DNA of 64,000 bases from JAJDUF01 sp965238265 (GTDB lineage Bacteria > Chloroflexota > UBA11872 > UBA12225 > JAJDUF01). Below are positions 42,540-52,020 of the stretch, piece by piece. Positions within the stretch are counted from its first letter, which is position 1. Every line of letters starts with the position of its first letter. The notes beneath the pieces were generated by a model. It was given only the letters and a program-made list of their open reading frames with translations. It did not search any database and was not told the DNA's origin. The translations under genes were made by a program, and so were the position numbers. The stretch lies in the NCBI GenBank assembly GCA_965238265.1, contig OZ250185.1:1612001-1676000 (forward strand), read 5' to 3'.

Positions 42540-45350
42540 ATGGCAACCAAGAGTCGTACCAGTGCGGGGGAGACGCCAGCGCGTCGGCAGTATCTCTCGA
42601 TCAAGGAGCAGCACCCCGAGGCCCTGCTGCTCTTCCAAATGGGGGATTTTTTCGAGACTTTCGATGCCGACACCCAGGTGCTGGCCCGCGCCGTCCACGT
42701 GACGCTGACTTCCCGCGAGTTCGGCCGTTCCGGGCGGGTGCCGATGGCCGGCGTGCCGGTCCACGCCCTCAAGCATTACGTGCGCCGCCTACTGGCCCGC
42801 GGACACCGGGTTGCGATCTGTGAACAGGTCTCGGAAGCCGGGCACGGTCTGGTGGACCGCCAGGTGACGAAGGTGCTCTCGCCGGGGACGGTTGCCGAAC
42901 CGGAGCTGCTGTCGGCAGCGCGGCCGAACTACCTGGCAGCCATCACCGCAGCCCCCAAGCGGCGCCCGGGGTGGGGCATCGCGGCCATTGAGGTCAGCAC
43001 CGGTGCGCTGCGCCTCGGCGAATGGCACGGGGTCGGGAGCGAGGAGGCGGCCGCGGCTGCCCTCGCCAGACTGGCCCCGGCAGAGTGCTTGCTACCGCCA
43101 CGCACCGACTTGCCCGGCCGACACGCTCGATCCGGTCGGGCTACCGCGCCGGACGTGCAACCCTCGCTCACCGTGGAGCACGCCGCAGCGTTCGACGCGA
43201 GTACCGGCCGAGCCGAGCTGTGCGAGCTATTGGACCTCCGGTCTCTCGCCGCCTTCGATTGCGACCGGCTGGCGCTGGCGCTGGCCGCTACCGGTGGCCT
43301 CTTGAGCTACCTGCGAACGACCAACGCCGCCCTCGTATCCGCAGTGCAAGCGCCGATGCGTCTCGACCGGCCGGGCCACGTGCCGCTGGACGAGGCCACG
43401 CTGCGCCACCTCGACGTGCTGCCGGCGTCGCGGCGCCGCAGTGCGTCCGACGGGCGTGGGGTGCGGTCCCTGCTGGAGGTGCTGGCCGGCACCGTCACGC
43501 CGATGGGGTCGCGTTTGCTGCGCGAGCGGCTCCTCACGCCGCTCGACGACCTCGCCGCCCTCAACCGGCGCCTCGACGCGGTGGCCCTGCTCGTCTCAGC
43601 GCCGGCTCTGCGGAGCACGCTCCGGCTGATCCTGGAGCGTATCGGCGATCTGGAGCGCTTGATCAGCCGCGTGCAGCACGGCACCGCCTTGCCGCGCGAG
43701 CTACAGAGCTTGCGGGCCGGCCTGCTGGCGGCGGCCGATGTGTACGCCGCCCTGGCTCAACCAGCGCTGCCGGACGCGCCGGCTTCCGGGCAGGAACCGG
43801 GCGTGTCTTCCACGCCACTGCCTGGCTCCGACGAGGCCGGTGAGCTGGCAGCCGTGCGTGCCGGCCTCGACCCGTGCCATGCGGTCACGGCGCTCATCGG
43901 CCAGGCGCTGCTCGATTCGCCCGGCATCCCCGGCGAGGATAGCGGTACGGCCGACGGACTACCGCGGGTGTTTCGCCCGGCCTATAGCGCCGACCTCGAT
44001 GCGGTGGTGGCCTCCATCGAGGCGGCGCGGACCTGGGTTGCCGAGCTACAGGCGGTCGAGCGCGAGCGCACCGGTATCCGCTCGCTCAAGGTCGGGTACA
44101 ACCGCGTCTTCGGCTATTACGTTGAGCTGACCCGTGCGGCGCAGCGCACGCACGGCGTCCCCAGTGGCTACGAACGGCGCCAAACGCTGACCAACACCGA
44201 GCGGTTTGTCACACCGGCCCTCAAAGAGCGGGAAGCGGAGCTTGCGGCCGCTTCCGGGCGCATCGCCACGCTGGAACGACACCTCTTCGAAGATCTCCGG
44301 CGCCAGGTTGCCGGCTACGCCGCAACGCTGCGCCGGACGGCACGGGCCCTCGCCGTGCTCGACGTGGCGCAGGCGTTGGCCCACGTTGCCGCTGCGCGCG
44401 GCTACTGCCGGCCGGACTTGGTGGCGGCCCAGACGCTCGAAATTGAAGCGGGCCGGCACCCTATCGTCGAGGCGGCGCTGCCCCCCGGTGACTTTGTGCC
44501 CAACAACTGCACGCTTGCTGCGGAGAACAGGCAGATCATCCTCCTGACCGGCCCCAACATGGCCGGCAAGTCCACGTACCTGCGGCAAGTGGGCCTGATC
44601 GTGCTGCTGGCGCAGATCGGGAGCTTCGTCCCGGCGACCAAGGCCCGGATCGGGCTAGTGGATCGCATCTTCACTCGCGTCGGCGCGCACGACGATCTCG
44701 CCGGCGGCGCCAGCACCTTCCTGGTCGAGATGACCGAAACGGCGCGCATACTCCATCGAGCAACGTCCCGCAGCCTGGTCATCGTAGACGAGATCGGGCG
44801 CGGCACCGGGTCGCATGACGGGCTGGCGCTGGCGCGGGCCGTGGTGGAGCAGCTCCACGAGCGCACTGGCTCGCGCACGCTCTTTGCCACCCACTTACGC
44901 GAGCTGACCGCGCTCGAACGGATGCTGCCGCGGGTGGTCAACCAGCGCTTCGATGTCGTCGAGGAAGCGGGCCGGCTGATCTTCCCGCACCGCGTCTTGC
45001 TCGGCGCTGCCGGTCGGAGCTACGGCATCGAGGTGGCACGTCTCGCCGGGCTGCCCCTGGAGACCATTGCGCGTGCCACCCAACTACTGGCCGAGCTGGA
45101 AGCGGCGTCCCTGCATCCCACGAACGGAGCCGCGACGGGTGGCAATACTGCCGCGCCGCGCCTGTGGCAGCTGCCGCTGCACGGTCAGGAGGATGGCTCC
45201 GATGCCTTGACCGGCCTGGTAGACGAGCTGCTGGCGGTGGACGTGGGCGCCCTCACGCCGTTGGCAGCGCTCAACGTCCTCGCAGCATGGCAAGAACGCG
45301 CCCGGCGGTTGGTAGGGGCGGCAGGGTCGCCGGCTCCCGATCTGACATAG
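42540..45350 (+). CDS. mutS: DNA mismatch repair protein MutS
   Basis: MutS recognises mismatches and small loops. The 936-residue protein has the mismatch-reading FxE motif in MGDFFETF, the clamp and lever domains, the Walker A GPNMAGKSTYLRQ (near residue 671), SLVIVDEIGRGTGSHDGLAL and THLRELTAL. It is a MutS1-type protein. The ATG at 42540 (GGTGAAGAG upstream) is preferred; a GTG at 42534 is in frame. mutL follows after four bases, an operon. Confidence 0.96.
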   Translation: MATKSRTSAGETPARRQYLSIKEQHPEALLLFQMGDFFETFDADTQVLARAVHVTLTSREFGRSGRVPMAGVPVHALKHYVRRLLARGHRVAICEQVSEAGHGLVDRQVTKVLSPGTVAEPELLSAARPNYLAAITAAPKRRPGWGIAAIEVSTGALRLGEWHGVGSEEAAAAALARLAPAECLLPPRTDLPGRHARSGRATAPDVQPSLTVEHAAAFDASTGRAELCELLDLRSLAAFDCDRLALALAATGGLLSYLRTTNAALVSAVQAPMRLDRPGHVPLDEATLRHLDVLPASRRRSASDGRGVRSLLEVLAGTVTPMGSRLLRERLLTPLDDLAALNRRLDAVALLVSAPALRSTLRLILERIGDLERLISRVQHGTALPRELQSLRAGLLAAADVYAALAQPALPDAPASGQEPGVSSTPLPGSDEAGELAAVRAGLDPCHAVTALIGQALLDSPGIPGEDSGTADGLPRVFRPAYSADLDAVVASIEAARTWVAELQAVERERTGIRSLKVGYNRVFGYYVELTRAAQRTHGVPSGYERRQTLTNTERFVTPALKEREAELAAASGRIATLERHLFEDLRRQVAGYAATLRRTARALAVLDVAQALAHVAAARGYCRPDLVAAQTLEIEAGRHPIVEAALPPGDFVPNNCTLAAENRQIILLTGPNMAGKSTYLRQVGLIVLLAQIGSFVPATKARIGLVDRIFTRVGAHDDLAGGASTFLVEMTETARILHRATSRSLVIVDEIGRGTGSHDGLALARAVVEQLHERTGSRTLFATHLRELTALERMLPRVVNQRFDVVEEAGRLIFPHRVLLGAAGRSYGIEVARLAGLPLETIARATQLLAELEAASLHPTNGAATGGNTAAPRLWQLPLHGQEDGSDALTGLVDELLAVDVGALTPLAALNVLAAWQERARRLVGAAGSPAPDLT

Positions 45351-45354
45351 TGGC

Positions 45355-47148
45355 ATGGTGGACGCTGCGCCGTCACCGATACAGACGTTGCCGCCCGCCG
45401 TCGCCGCGCGTATTGCCGCCGGTGAAGTGGTCGAGCGCCCGTTGTCCGTCGTGCGCGAATTGCTGGATAACGCGCTCGACGCTGGCGCGCGACGCATCGC
45501 CATCGAGGTGGAGGGCGGCGGGCGCTCGCGCATCACGGTAGCCGACGACGGGTGCGGGATCGCCAGCCGCGACTTGCGACTGGCAGTCGAGCGCTACAGC
45601 ACTTCCAAGATTGGCGCCGCTGCCGATCTGCTGGCGGTACGGACGTTGGGCTTTCGGGGTGAAGCGCTCGCCAGTGTGGCCGTCGCCGCCGACCTGACCA
45701 TCATCAGCGCTCCCTCGTCCGGCCGGGCTACCGAGATCGTCGTAGCGCAGGGCCGCTTGCGCCGCCATGGGCCGGCCTCGCGTGCGCCGGGCACCACCGT
45801 CACGGCACGGCATTTGTTTCGGGACTTGCCGGCACGCCTGTCCTCCCTGGTAGCAGCGCCGGCCGAAAATGCGGCCATCGGCCGCTTGATCCGGCGCTAC
45901 GCTCTGGGCTACCCGGCCGTTGCCTTCACGCTCACCACTCATGGTCGGCCGGCGCTGGCCACCAGCGGCAGCGGCGACCCGGCAGCCACGGCAACCGAAC
46001 TCTACGGCGCGGTGGCTGCGGGGGCGACGGTACTGGCGCCGCGTCGGGATAGGGCCGGTCGGCGGTGTACCGGCCTTGCTGCTGGACCGCATTGCACCTA
46101 CGCGCCGCGCCGCGAGGTGACACTGTTCGTCAACGGCCGCTTGGTTGACCATCCGCAGCTACGCGCCGCTATCGAAGCGGGCTACCGCGACTTCCTGCCG
46201 CGTGGTCGCCATCCACTCCTGTTCTTGCACCTCCAGGTGCCGCCGGCCGACCTCGACGCGAACGTCCATCCGACCAAGGCCACGGTACGGCTGCGCGACG
46301 GCGAGGGGGCCGCGGCGCTCCTGCGCGAAGCCGCGCGCGCCGCCGTTGATCCGGAGGCCGGCCGGTCCGACGCCAGCGCTGCGCTGGCCGGCCACCTGCT
46401 CGGTCCCCGCACTGAGCCACTGGCCGGTCTCGGCCGCCGGCGCATACGCGAGCGATCACCCGATCACGGACAGCCGGGGTGGGTAACGGCGACGCCGGCC
46501 GCCGGGGACGCGGCTCGACCGGCCTGGCTGGCTGCTGGCGCAACGGGCGATTGGGTCGTGCGGGGGCGCGACCTTGGCGCGGCCCGGCTCGTGGGCCAAA
46601 TCCACGGCACCCTCCTGGTGGTGGAGGGTCCGCCGGGCCTCTGGCTGGTGGATCAGCACCGCGCCCACGAGCGGGCGATCTTCGCGCAGCTCGTCTCTAC
46701 CACCGGCGGACAACGGTCGGCGCAAACCGTGTTGGAGCCGCTGGTGCTCCAGGTCGGTGCGGTGCAGGCACCAGCCCTGCATACGCACCTGGAGGCGCTG
46801 GCCAGGTTAGGCATCGTGTGCGAGCCGTTCGGTCCCGATGCCTTTGCCGTGCGCGCTGTCCCGACGCTCTCAGGCGCGCCCCGCCTCGGTCCAGCCATCC
46901 GCGATGCGCTGGCGGCAGCTACCCCCACGTCGAACCGGGATACGTGGGAGCGCGCGCTTTGCGTTGACATCGCGTGCCGCAGCGCCGTCCGCCGCGGCGC
47001 GCGGCTATCCGACGGAGCAGCGCACACCTTGTTGGACCGTCTGGCCGCCTTGGTTGGCGACGACCCCGTTCAGGTCTGCCCGCACGGCCAGCCCCTCGTC
47101 CTCGCCCTGGCCGGCGATGACCTCGGGCGCCGCTTCGACTGGCGCTAG
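45355..47148 (+). CDS. mutL: DNA mismatch repair protein MutL
   Basis: MutL couples mismatch recognition by MutS to strand incision. The 597-residue protein has the GHKL ATPase: IAAGEVVERPLSVVRELLDN, DDGCGIASRDL, TLGFRGEALASVA and DLDANVHPTKATVRL. The C-terminal domain has VDQHRAHERAIFAQ (near residue 433), ACRSAVRRGARLSD and CPHGQPLVLAL. The endonuclease motif DQHAxxExxxxE is altered (DQHR, and Ala in place of the last Glu), so nicking activity is doubtful. ATG at 45355. Confidence 0.95.
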   Translation: MVDAAPSPIQTLPPAVAARIAAGEVVERPLSVVRELLDNALDAGARRIAIEVEGGGRSRITVADDGCGIASRDLRLAVERYSTSKIGAAADLLAVRTLGFRGEALASVAVAADLTIISAPSSGRATEIVVAQGRLRRHGPASRAPGTTVTARHLFRDLPARLSSLVAAPAENAAIGRLIRRYALGYPAVAFTLTTHGRPALATSGSGDPAATATELYGAVAAGATVLAPRRDRAGRRCTGLAAGPHCTYAPRREVTLFVNGRLVDHPQLRAAIEAGYRDFLPRGRHPLLFLHLQVPPADLDANVHPTKATVRLRDGEGAAALLREAARAAVDPEAGRSDASAALAGHLLGPRTEPLAGLGRRRIRERSPDHGQPGWVTATPAAGDAARPAWLAAGATGDWVVRGRDLGAARLVGQIHGTLLVVEGPPGLWLVDQHRAHERAIFAQLVSTTGGQRSAQTVLEPLVLQVGAVQAPALHTHLEALARLGIVCEPFGPDAFAVRAVPTLSGAPRLGPAIRDALAAATPTSNRDTWERALCVDIACRSAVRRGARLSDGAAHTLLDRLAALVGDDPVQVCPHGQPLVLALAGDDLGRRFDWR

Positions 47149-47159
47149 GCGCTGTTGAC

Positions 47160-47250
47160 GGCCCCCCTGTGGTCCCCCCGCTGCGGCAGTGGGACAGCGT
47201 GTTCCCTCCCCTGTCGCAATGGGGGAGGGCCAGGGTAGGGGCTATGACTC
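47160..47250. repeat. Dispersed palindromic repeat, family 3, inverted copy
   Basis: Reverse complement of the element at 9070-9140 with few changes: GTCCCCCCGCTGCGGCAG, then TTCCCTCCCCTGTCGCAATG and GGCCAGGGTAGGGGC. It lies just after mutL. In the rest of 47149-47631 I see a hairpin at 47568-47598 and no gene. Confidence 0.7.
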
Positions 47251-47567
47251 CCTCGCAACCGTCGCGCCGCCGCCAGCGTTTCAAGCGTGCGGGAAGCCTC
47301 GTCCTTATCCCCTCTGTACCATCGGATACGCCTCCGGCCCACCGCCGCGCAACCTCTGACTAGACCATGCGTTCTAAGATGGCAAGCGGCTGTGGCGGCG
47401 ACGGGGAACGCAGACAGCGGCGTCGGCCAACCGGGGTAGTGGGGGGGGGGCGTGGCCTGGTCCCTCCGTCGCCCGCTGCGACCGCGACCACACCGATGAG
47501 GGGGTAGGCAGCGCATTCACGCAATGAGCTAAAGAAGCCGGGACGAGATCACAGCACTACCAACCCA

Positions 47568-47598
47568 GTACACCGGGCGCTGGCAGCGCCCCGTGTAC
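47568..47598 (+). promoter_or_regulatory. Strong hairpin in the leader of the tandem VOC gene
   Basis: GTACACCGGGCGCT (47568-47581), loop GGC, AGCGCCCCGTGTAC (47585-47598): 14-base arms with one mismatch. It ends 33 bases before the ATG at 47632. It could be an operator, an mRNA-stabilising structure or the terminator of an upstream transcript; no U-tract follows. Confidence 0.45.
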
Positions 47599-47631
47599 CA
47601 CGATCTTACCAACGAGATAAGGAGTACAAGC

Positions 47632-48402
47632 ATGGCTCACCCTGTAGTTCACTGGGAGTTAAGCTCCCACGATGCCGAGAAGCTGCAGCAGTTCTACACC
47701 GGCCTCTTCGACTGGCAAATCGAAAAGCAGGAATTCATGGATTACCGAGTCGTCCGTACCGGTGGCAAGGGCGGCATTGACGGTGGCATTCTCCAGGACA
47801 AGGACATTACGCCGCCATACGTCACGTTCTATGTGCAGGTCGAAGACCTCCATGCGTCCCTGAGCAAGGCTGGAAGCCTCGGTGCCAAGACGGTCGTACC
47901 ACCCACGCCTATTCCGGTCGTGGGCACCTTCGCCCAGATCACCGACCCGGAAGGCCATGTCATCGCCCTCATTCAGCCGCCTCCGAACTGGGATGAGCTT
48001 ACCGACAGCCAGGCGCGGGAAGAGTGCGACGGCAACCCGGTCATTCACTGGGAGATCGGCACGGCGAACGCCAAGCAGCTGCACGGCTTCTACACGACGC
48101 TCTTCGATTGGCAGATTGATACCAACAACCCGATGAACTACGGCTTGGTCCGCACCGGCGGCGAGGGCAGCATTGATGGCGGCATCTACCAGACCGAGAA
48201 CGGCGTACCCTCCTACCTCACGTTCTACGTGCAGGTGGATGATGTCCGGGCGGTTCTGAGCAAGGCTGAGGGCCTCGGCGCCAAGGCCGTCTCGCCGCCG
48301 ACACCCGTTCCCGGCGTCGGCACCTTCGCCCACTTCTCTGACCCGGATGGGCACGTCATCGGCGTCATGCAGGACGAGGTGATTCGGGTCGAGACGGCGT
48401 AG
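47632..48402 (+). CDS. Tandem VOC (glyoxalase/bleomycin-resistance-like) protein
   Basis: A 256-residue protein made of two similar VOC domains, each starting PVVHWELSSHDAEKLQQFY or PVIHWEIGTANAKQLHGFYT and ending TFAQITDPEGHVIALIQ or TFAHFSDPDGHVIGVMQ. His and Glu residues at the metal positions are kept. The substrate is unknown; relatives include 27-kDa antigen-type proteins. ATG at 47632 with AAGGAG upstream. The stop codon TAG is the first part of the repeat at 48399-48424. Confidence 0.87.
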   Translation: MAHPVVHWELSSHDAEKLQQFYTGLFDWQIEKQEFMDYRVVRTGGKGGIDGGILQDKDITPPYVTFYVQVEDLHASLSKAGSLGAKTVVPPTPIPVVGTFAQITDPEGHVIALIQPPPNWDELTDSQAREECDGNPVIHWEIGTANAKQLHGFYTTLFDWQIDTNNPMNYGLVRTGGEGSIDGGIYQTENGVPSYLTFYVQVDDVRAVLSKAEGLGAKAVSPPTPVPGVGTFAHFSDPDGHVIGVMQDEVIRVETA

Positions 48403-48424
48403 GGGCGCAGCACGCTGCGCCCGT
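48399..48424. repeat. Palindromic repeat, family 4
   Basis: GTAGGGGCGCAGCACGCTGC followed by GCCC, near-identical to the palindrome at 42286-42313. The TAG within it (48400-48402) ends the tandem VOC gene. Confidence 0.65.
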
Positions 48425-48429
48425 CCCCC

Positions 48430-48492
48430 GGTGGAAGCCGCAATCCAGGGCCATTCGTGGCCCCCCGGTCGGTCTGGATTGCGGCTTCCACC
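48430..48492. repeat. Dispersed palindromic repeat, family 1 relative with 19-base arms
   Basis: GGTGGAAGCCGCAATCCAG (48430-48448) and its exact reverse complement (48474-48492). The following bases, including ATGACGCAA and GGGGTTGGTGGAA up to about 48540, recur after the element at 56128-56215, so a longer unit is shared. Confidence 0.72.
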
Positions 48493-48546
48493 GCAATGAC
48501 GCAAGAGGGCCGGGATGACGCAATGGGGTTGGTGGAAACACCTTAC

Positions 48547-50361
48547 CTAGCCCTCGACCGGGCTGGTGCTCTCTTCGACCTCTATCCTCAAGTGAAGCTC
48601 CTGCAGTTGCGACTCCTCGACGACGTTGGGGGCCTCGAATAGGGGGTCAAATCCGCTCTGTGTCTTCGGGAAGGCGATCACGTCCCGGATGTTGTCCCGC
48701 CCAGTCAGCACCATCATCAGCCGGTCAATGCCCGGTGCTATGCCACCGTGCGGAGGCGTCCCATACTCAAAGGCCGTCAGCAGCTGATTGAATCGCTCGG
48801 CAACCTGTTCCTTCGTGTACCCGAGCACCTTGAAGACACGCTCCTGAAGCTGCCGCGTGTGGATACGGATGCTTCCGCTGGCAAGCTCCTCGCCATTGGC
48901 CACGAGGTCGTAGAGCCGGCCGATGACGTTGCCAGGGTCCGACTCGATGAGCTGCTCGTGACCCTCCTTGGGCATACTGAATGCGTGGTGCATCGCGTCC
49001 CAACGATTTTCGTCGTCGTTCCATTCGAACAGCGGGAAGTCGGTGACGAATGCGAATGCAACGAGATTGGGGTCGGCGAGGCCCAGGCGGCGACCCATTT
49101 CGTGGCGCAGGAGGCTCAGGACCAGGTTTGTCGGCTTGGCCGGCCCCGCCATGATCAGAATCATGTTGCCCACCTCCGCCTCCATCCTGTGGGCAATCTC
49201 CCTAATCCGGTCGAGCGACAGGTAGCGAGAGGCAGCGGAACGCACCTGTTCTTCGGATAGGTTGTCAATGTCTCCGCTTCCGGTGAGGGCGATGGTCACG
49301 AGGCCCGGTGCGCCCCTCGCCCTGACAAAGGCGACAAGCTCGTCAGTCTGGCGGCGCGAGTAGGCGGCGCAGCCGGGAGCCTTGAAGCCCTTGACGATGC
49401 CGCCATTCGCCAAGGCCGTGGTAAACACGCGAAACTCCGTCTGCTCTGCGATGTCGGAGAGGTCGGACATTTCCAGACCAAAACGCAGGTCGGGCTTATC
49501 CGTGCCGTACAATGCCATGGACTTGGCATAGGTGAGCCGGGGAAAGGGACGCAGTATCCGCTTGTCGGGGAACAGCCGTGTCACCAGCTCGGTATAGAGT
49601 GCTTCTATCAGGCCGAGCACGTCATCCTCTTCGACGAAGCTCATTTCCAGGTCGAGCTGCGTGTGCTCCGGTTGCCGGTCGGCCCGCGGGTCCTCATCCC
49701 TGAAGCAGCGGGCAATCTGGAAGTATTTCTCGATTCCCGCCGCCATGAGCAGTTGTTTAAGCTGCTGTGGGGACTGGGGCAAGGAATAGAAATGCCCGGG
49801 GTGGAGGCGGCTGGGCACCAGGTAGTCCCGGGCGCCCTCCGGTGTGCTCTTGATCAGTATCGGAGTCTCGACCTCAAGAAAGCCCCTTGCGCTCAGGAAG
49901 TCTCTAATGAACTTGACGACTCGGTGACGCATGATGATCGTGTCCCGCATCCCGGCCCGGCGGAGGTCGAGATACCGGTACTGCATCCTCAGAAGCTCTT
50001 CAACCTCGGACTCATCATTGACGGTAAAGGGGGGCGTGCGGGACTCTGCAAGCACGGCAACCCGTTCGGACACGACCTCCACCTCGCCCGTTGGGAGCTG
50101 AGGATTCTCGGTTCCATCCGGCCGGCGTTCGACCCTTCCGGTCACCTGGACCACCCACTCGTTGCGTAGCGACCCCGCGACACCATGGGCCTCCGCTGCG
50201 ACGTCCGGATTGAATACCACCTGCACGAGACCTTCCCGATCTCGCAGGTCAATGAAGATCAGGTTGCCGTGGTCCCGGCGGCGATGCACCCAACCGGCGA
50301 GTGTAATGGTCTTTCCAACGTGTTCGGAGCGCACGTCTCCGGCGTTGATGGTCTTGAGCAC
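48547..50361 (-). CDS. aspS: Aspartyl-tRNA synthetase
   Basis: A class IIb synthetase, 604 residues. The N-terminal OB fold (ITLAGWVHRRRDHGNLIFID), motif 2 (FRDEDPRADRQPEHTQLDLE), the bacterial GAD insertion and motif 3 (GGIAPGIDRLMMVLTGRDN followed by IRDVIAFPK) are all present. The GTG at 50361 is chosen since GAGGAG stands upstream and it gives the usual VLKT start; the frame is open to 50439. Whether it also charges tRNA-Asn depends on other genes. Confidence 0.95.
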   Translation of the reverse strand: MLKTINAGDVRSEHVGKTITLAGWVHRRRDHGNLIFIDLRDREGLVQVVFNPDVAAEAHGVAGSLRNEWVVQVTGRVERRPDGTENPQLPTGEVEVVSERVAVLAESRTPPFTVNDESEVEELLRMQYRYLDLRRAGMRDTIIMRHRVVKFIRDFLSARGFLEVETPILIKSTPEGARDYLVPSRLHPGHFYSLPQSPQQLKQLLMAAGIEKYFQIARCFRDEDPRADRQPEHTQLDLEMSFVEEDDVLGLIEALYTELVTRLFPDKRILRPFPRLTYAKSMALYGTDKPDLRFGLEMSDLSDIAEQTEFRVFTTALANGGIVKGFKAPGCAAYSRRQTDELVAFVRARGAPGLVTIALTGSGDIDNLSEEQVRSAASRYLSLDRIREIAHRMEAEVGNMILIMAGPAKPTNLVLSLLRHEMGRRLGLADPNLVAFAFVTDFPLFEWNDDENRWDAMHHAFSMPKEGHEQLIESDPGNVIGRLYDLVANGEELASGSIRIHTRQLQERVFKVLGYTKEQVAERFNQLLTAFEYGTPPHGGIAPGIDRLMMVLTGRDNIRDVIAFPKTQSGFDPLFEAPNVVEESQLQELHLRIEVEESTSPVEG

Positions 50362-50621
50362 GGCCGTCTCCTCTCTATCGGTATGTGGTGAAACTACACG
50401 AATTTGGGGTTGTGGCTTGTTGCCGATGGCAGACCGCACTAGCCGAGAGTGTGGCGACGGTTGGCCATTCGCCAGCCCGTCGGTGAGGGGTGCGGTATCC
50501 GCGCTTCTTGCCGCCTGACCCGGTTAGGCCGGAGCAAGCTCGATGCGTAAGGAGAATCCGGAGGGGCGGCTACCTCAGGCAGCCGCCCCTCCCGGTATGC
50601 GCTATCTGCTCGCGGCTGCGT

Positions 50622-51467
50622 TTAGCCCTTCTCGATGGGGGCGCGGATGATATTGCCCCATTCGGTCCAGGAGCCGTCGTAGTTGCGAACCTGGTCGTAG
50701 CCCAGCAGCTCGCTCAGGACGAACCAGGAGTGCGAGGAGCGCTCGCCGATCCGGCAGTAGACCACAATGTCGCGGTCGGCGGTAATCCCTTTGCCGTCAT
50801 AGACCTCGCGCAGCTCGTCCGCCGACTTGAAGGTCCCGTTATCCTCGTTGACTGCCGAGAGCCACGGGACGTTGGTAGCGCCGGGAATGCGCCCAGCGCG
50901 CTGGGCCGTCTCGGGCAGACCCGGCGGCGCGATGATCTCGCCGGTGAACTCGGCCGGTGAGCGCACGTCCACGAGCGCGGCGCCCGCCTGCTGAATGTGC
51001 TGGCGAACGTCGTCGTAAAGTGCCCGCCGGCCTTCGTCCAAGCTACCCGCCTGGTAGTCGGTATGCATCACCGCCGGCACGTCGGTCACGAGCGGGCGGC
51101 CTTCCAGCTCCCACTTCTTGCGCCCGCCGTTGACGAGCACAGCATCCTCGTGGCCGAACATGCGCGCGAGCCAGTAGGCGAAGGTGGCAAACCAGTTGTT
51201 GTTGTCGCCGTAGAGGACGATCTTGGTGTCGTTGCTGATGCCCGAGGCGCTCAACAACTCCTGCCAGTCCTCGCGGGAGGGAATATCGCGCTGCACTTGG
51301 GCTTCGAGCTGGGTGGTCCAGTTCCAGCCGACGGCGCCGGGGATGTGGCCGGAGCCATAGGCTTCGGTATCCACGTCCACTTCCACGAGACGCACGTTGG
51401 GATTATCCAGGTTTTCGGCAACCCACTCCGTACTCACTACGACATCGGGATTGGCGTACTCGGCCAT
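50622..51467 (-). CDS. Sulfurtransferase (two-domain rhodanese)
   Basis: The enzyme moves sulfane sulfur from thiosulfate or mercaptopyruvate to an acceptor. The 281-residue protein has an inactive N-terminal rhodanese domain (GHIPGAVGWNW, ASGISNDTKIVLYGD) and a C-terminal one with the active-site cysteine in VVYCRIGERSSHSW; RIPGATNVPW and ALVDVRSPAEFTGE are other family marks. AAGGAG lies upstream of the ATG at 51467. The loop CRIGERS suits thiosulfate more than mercaptopyruvate. Confidence 0.92.
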   Translation of the reverse strand: MAEYANPDVVVSTEWVAENLDNPNVRLVEVDVDTEAYGSGHIPGAVGWNWTTQLEAQVQRDIPSREDWQELLSASGISNDTKIVLYGDNNNWFATFAYWLARMFGHEDAVLVNGGRKKWELEGRPLVTDVPAVMHTDYQAGSLDEGRRALYDDVRQHIQQAGAALVDVRSPAEFTGEIIAPPGLPETAQRAGRIPGATNVPWLSAVNEDNGTFKSADELREVYDGKGITADRDIVVYCRIGERSSHSWFVLSELLGYDQVRNYDGSWTEWGNIIRAPIEKG

Positions 51468-51535
51468 CTTCCTTCTCCTTCTCTAGGACGCTGACACTAC
51501 ACGCGCACAGTGTACGTGAGTGCCAACGGCCCCGA

Positions 51536-51919
51536 CTACTCCCAAACGCGGATTCCCCCATCTCCCAGGCACGCGCCGCGGGTGAGCTGTGTCACCAGAT
51601 AGGCGCGGCTGACCGGCGGCGTGTGCAGGTGCGCGAGCCAGTGGTCGCGCTCGCGCTCCGGGAGCTGATCGCGTAGCGCGGCAACGGACAGGTGCAACAA
51701 GGTGTCGTCCGCAGCGATGCCGAAGTCGAGCCGCCACTGCGGTCCTTGTAGCATGCCCATCGTATCGCTGCGAAAGAGCTTATAGCCCGGTCGCGTGCGG
51801 TACGGCGCCAGCACCGCCGCGTCGAACCACACTTGGGCCAGCTCCGGTCGGTTGCCGGCCACCACCCGGCGATAGAACGCCAACCGCTGGGCCACTACCG
51901 CGTCGTTACTGGCCGCCAC
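51536..51919 (-). CDS. Hypothetical protein
   Basis: A 127-residue protein I do not recognise. It has a helix-rich start (VVAQRLAFYRRVVAGNRPE), then YRTRPGYKLFRSDTMGM and WRLDFGIAADDTLLHLSVAAL, and repeated charged residues; no signal peptide or membrane segment. The start is GTG. It lies between a rhodanese gene and an operator-like palindrome at 52021. Confidence 0.6.
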   Translation of the reverse strand: MAASNDAVVAQRLAFYRRVVAGNRPELAQVWFDAAVLAPYRTRPGYKLFRSDTMGMLQGPQWRLDFGIAADDTLLHLSVAALRDQLPERERDHWLAHLHTPPVSRAYLVTQLTRGACLGDGGIRVWE

Positions 51920-52020
51920 CGTAGTCTGCTCCCGAACACCCCAAAGCTGCCGCCCGCATTATGCCGTATCGCTTCAGTTCTCGGCGCATGGACGATAGCT
52001 ACAAGCACCCGCCGCTATAG

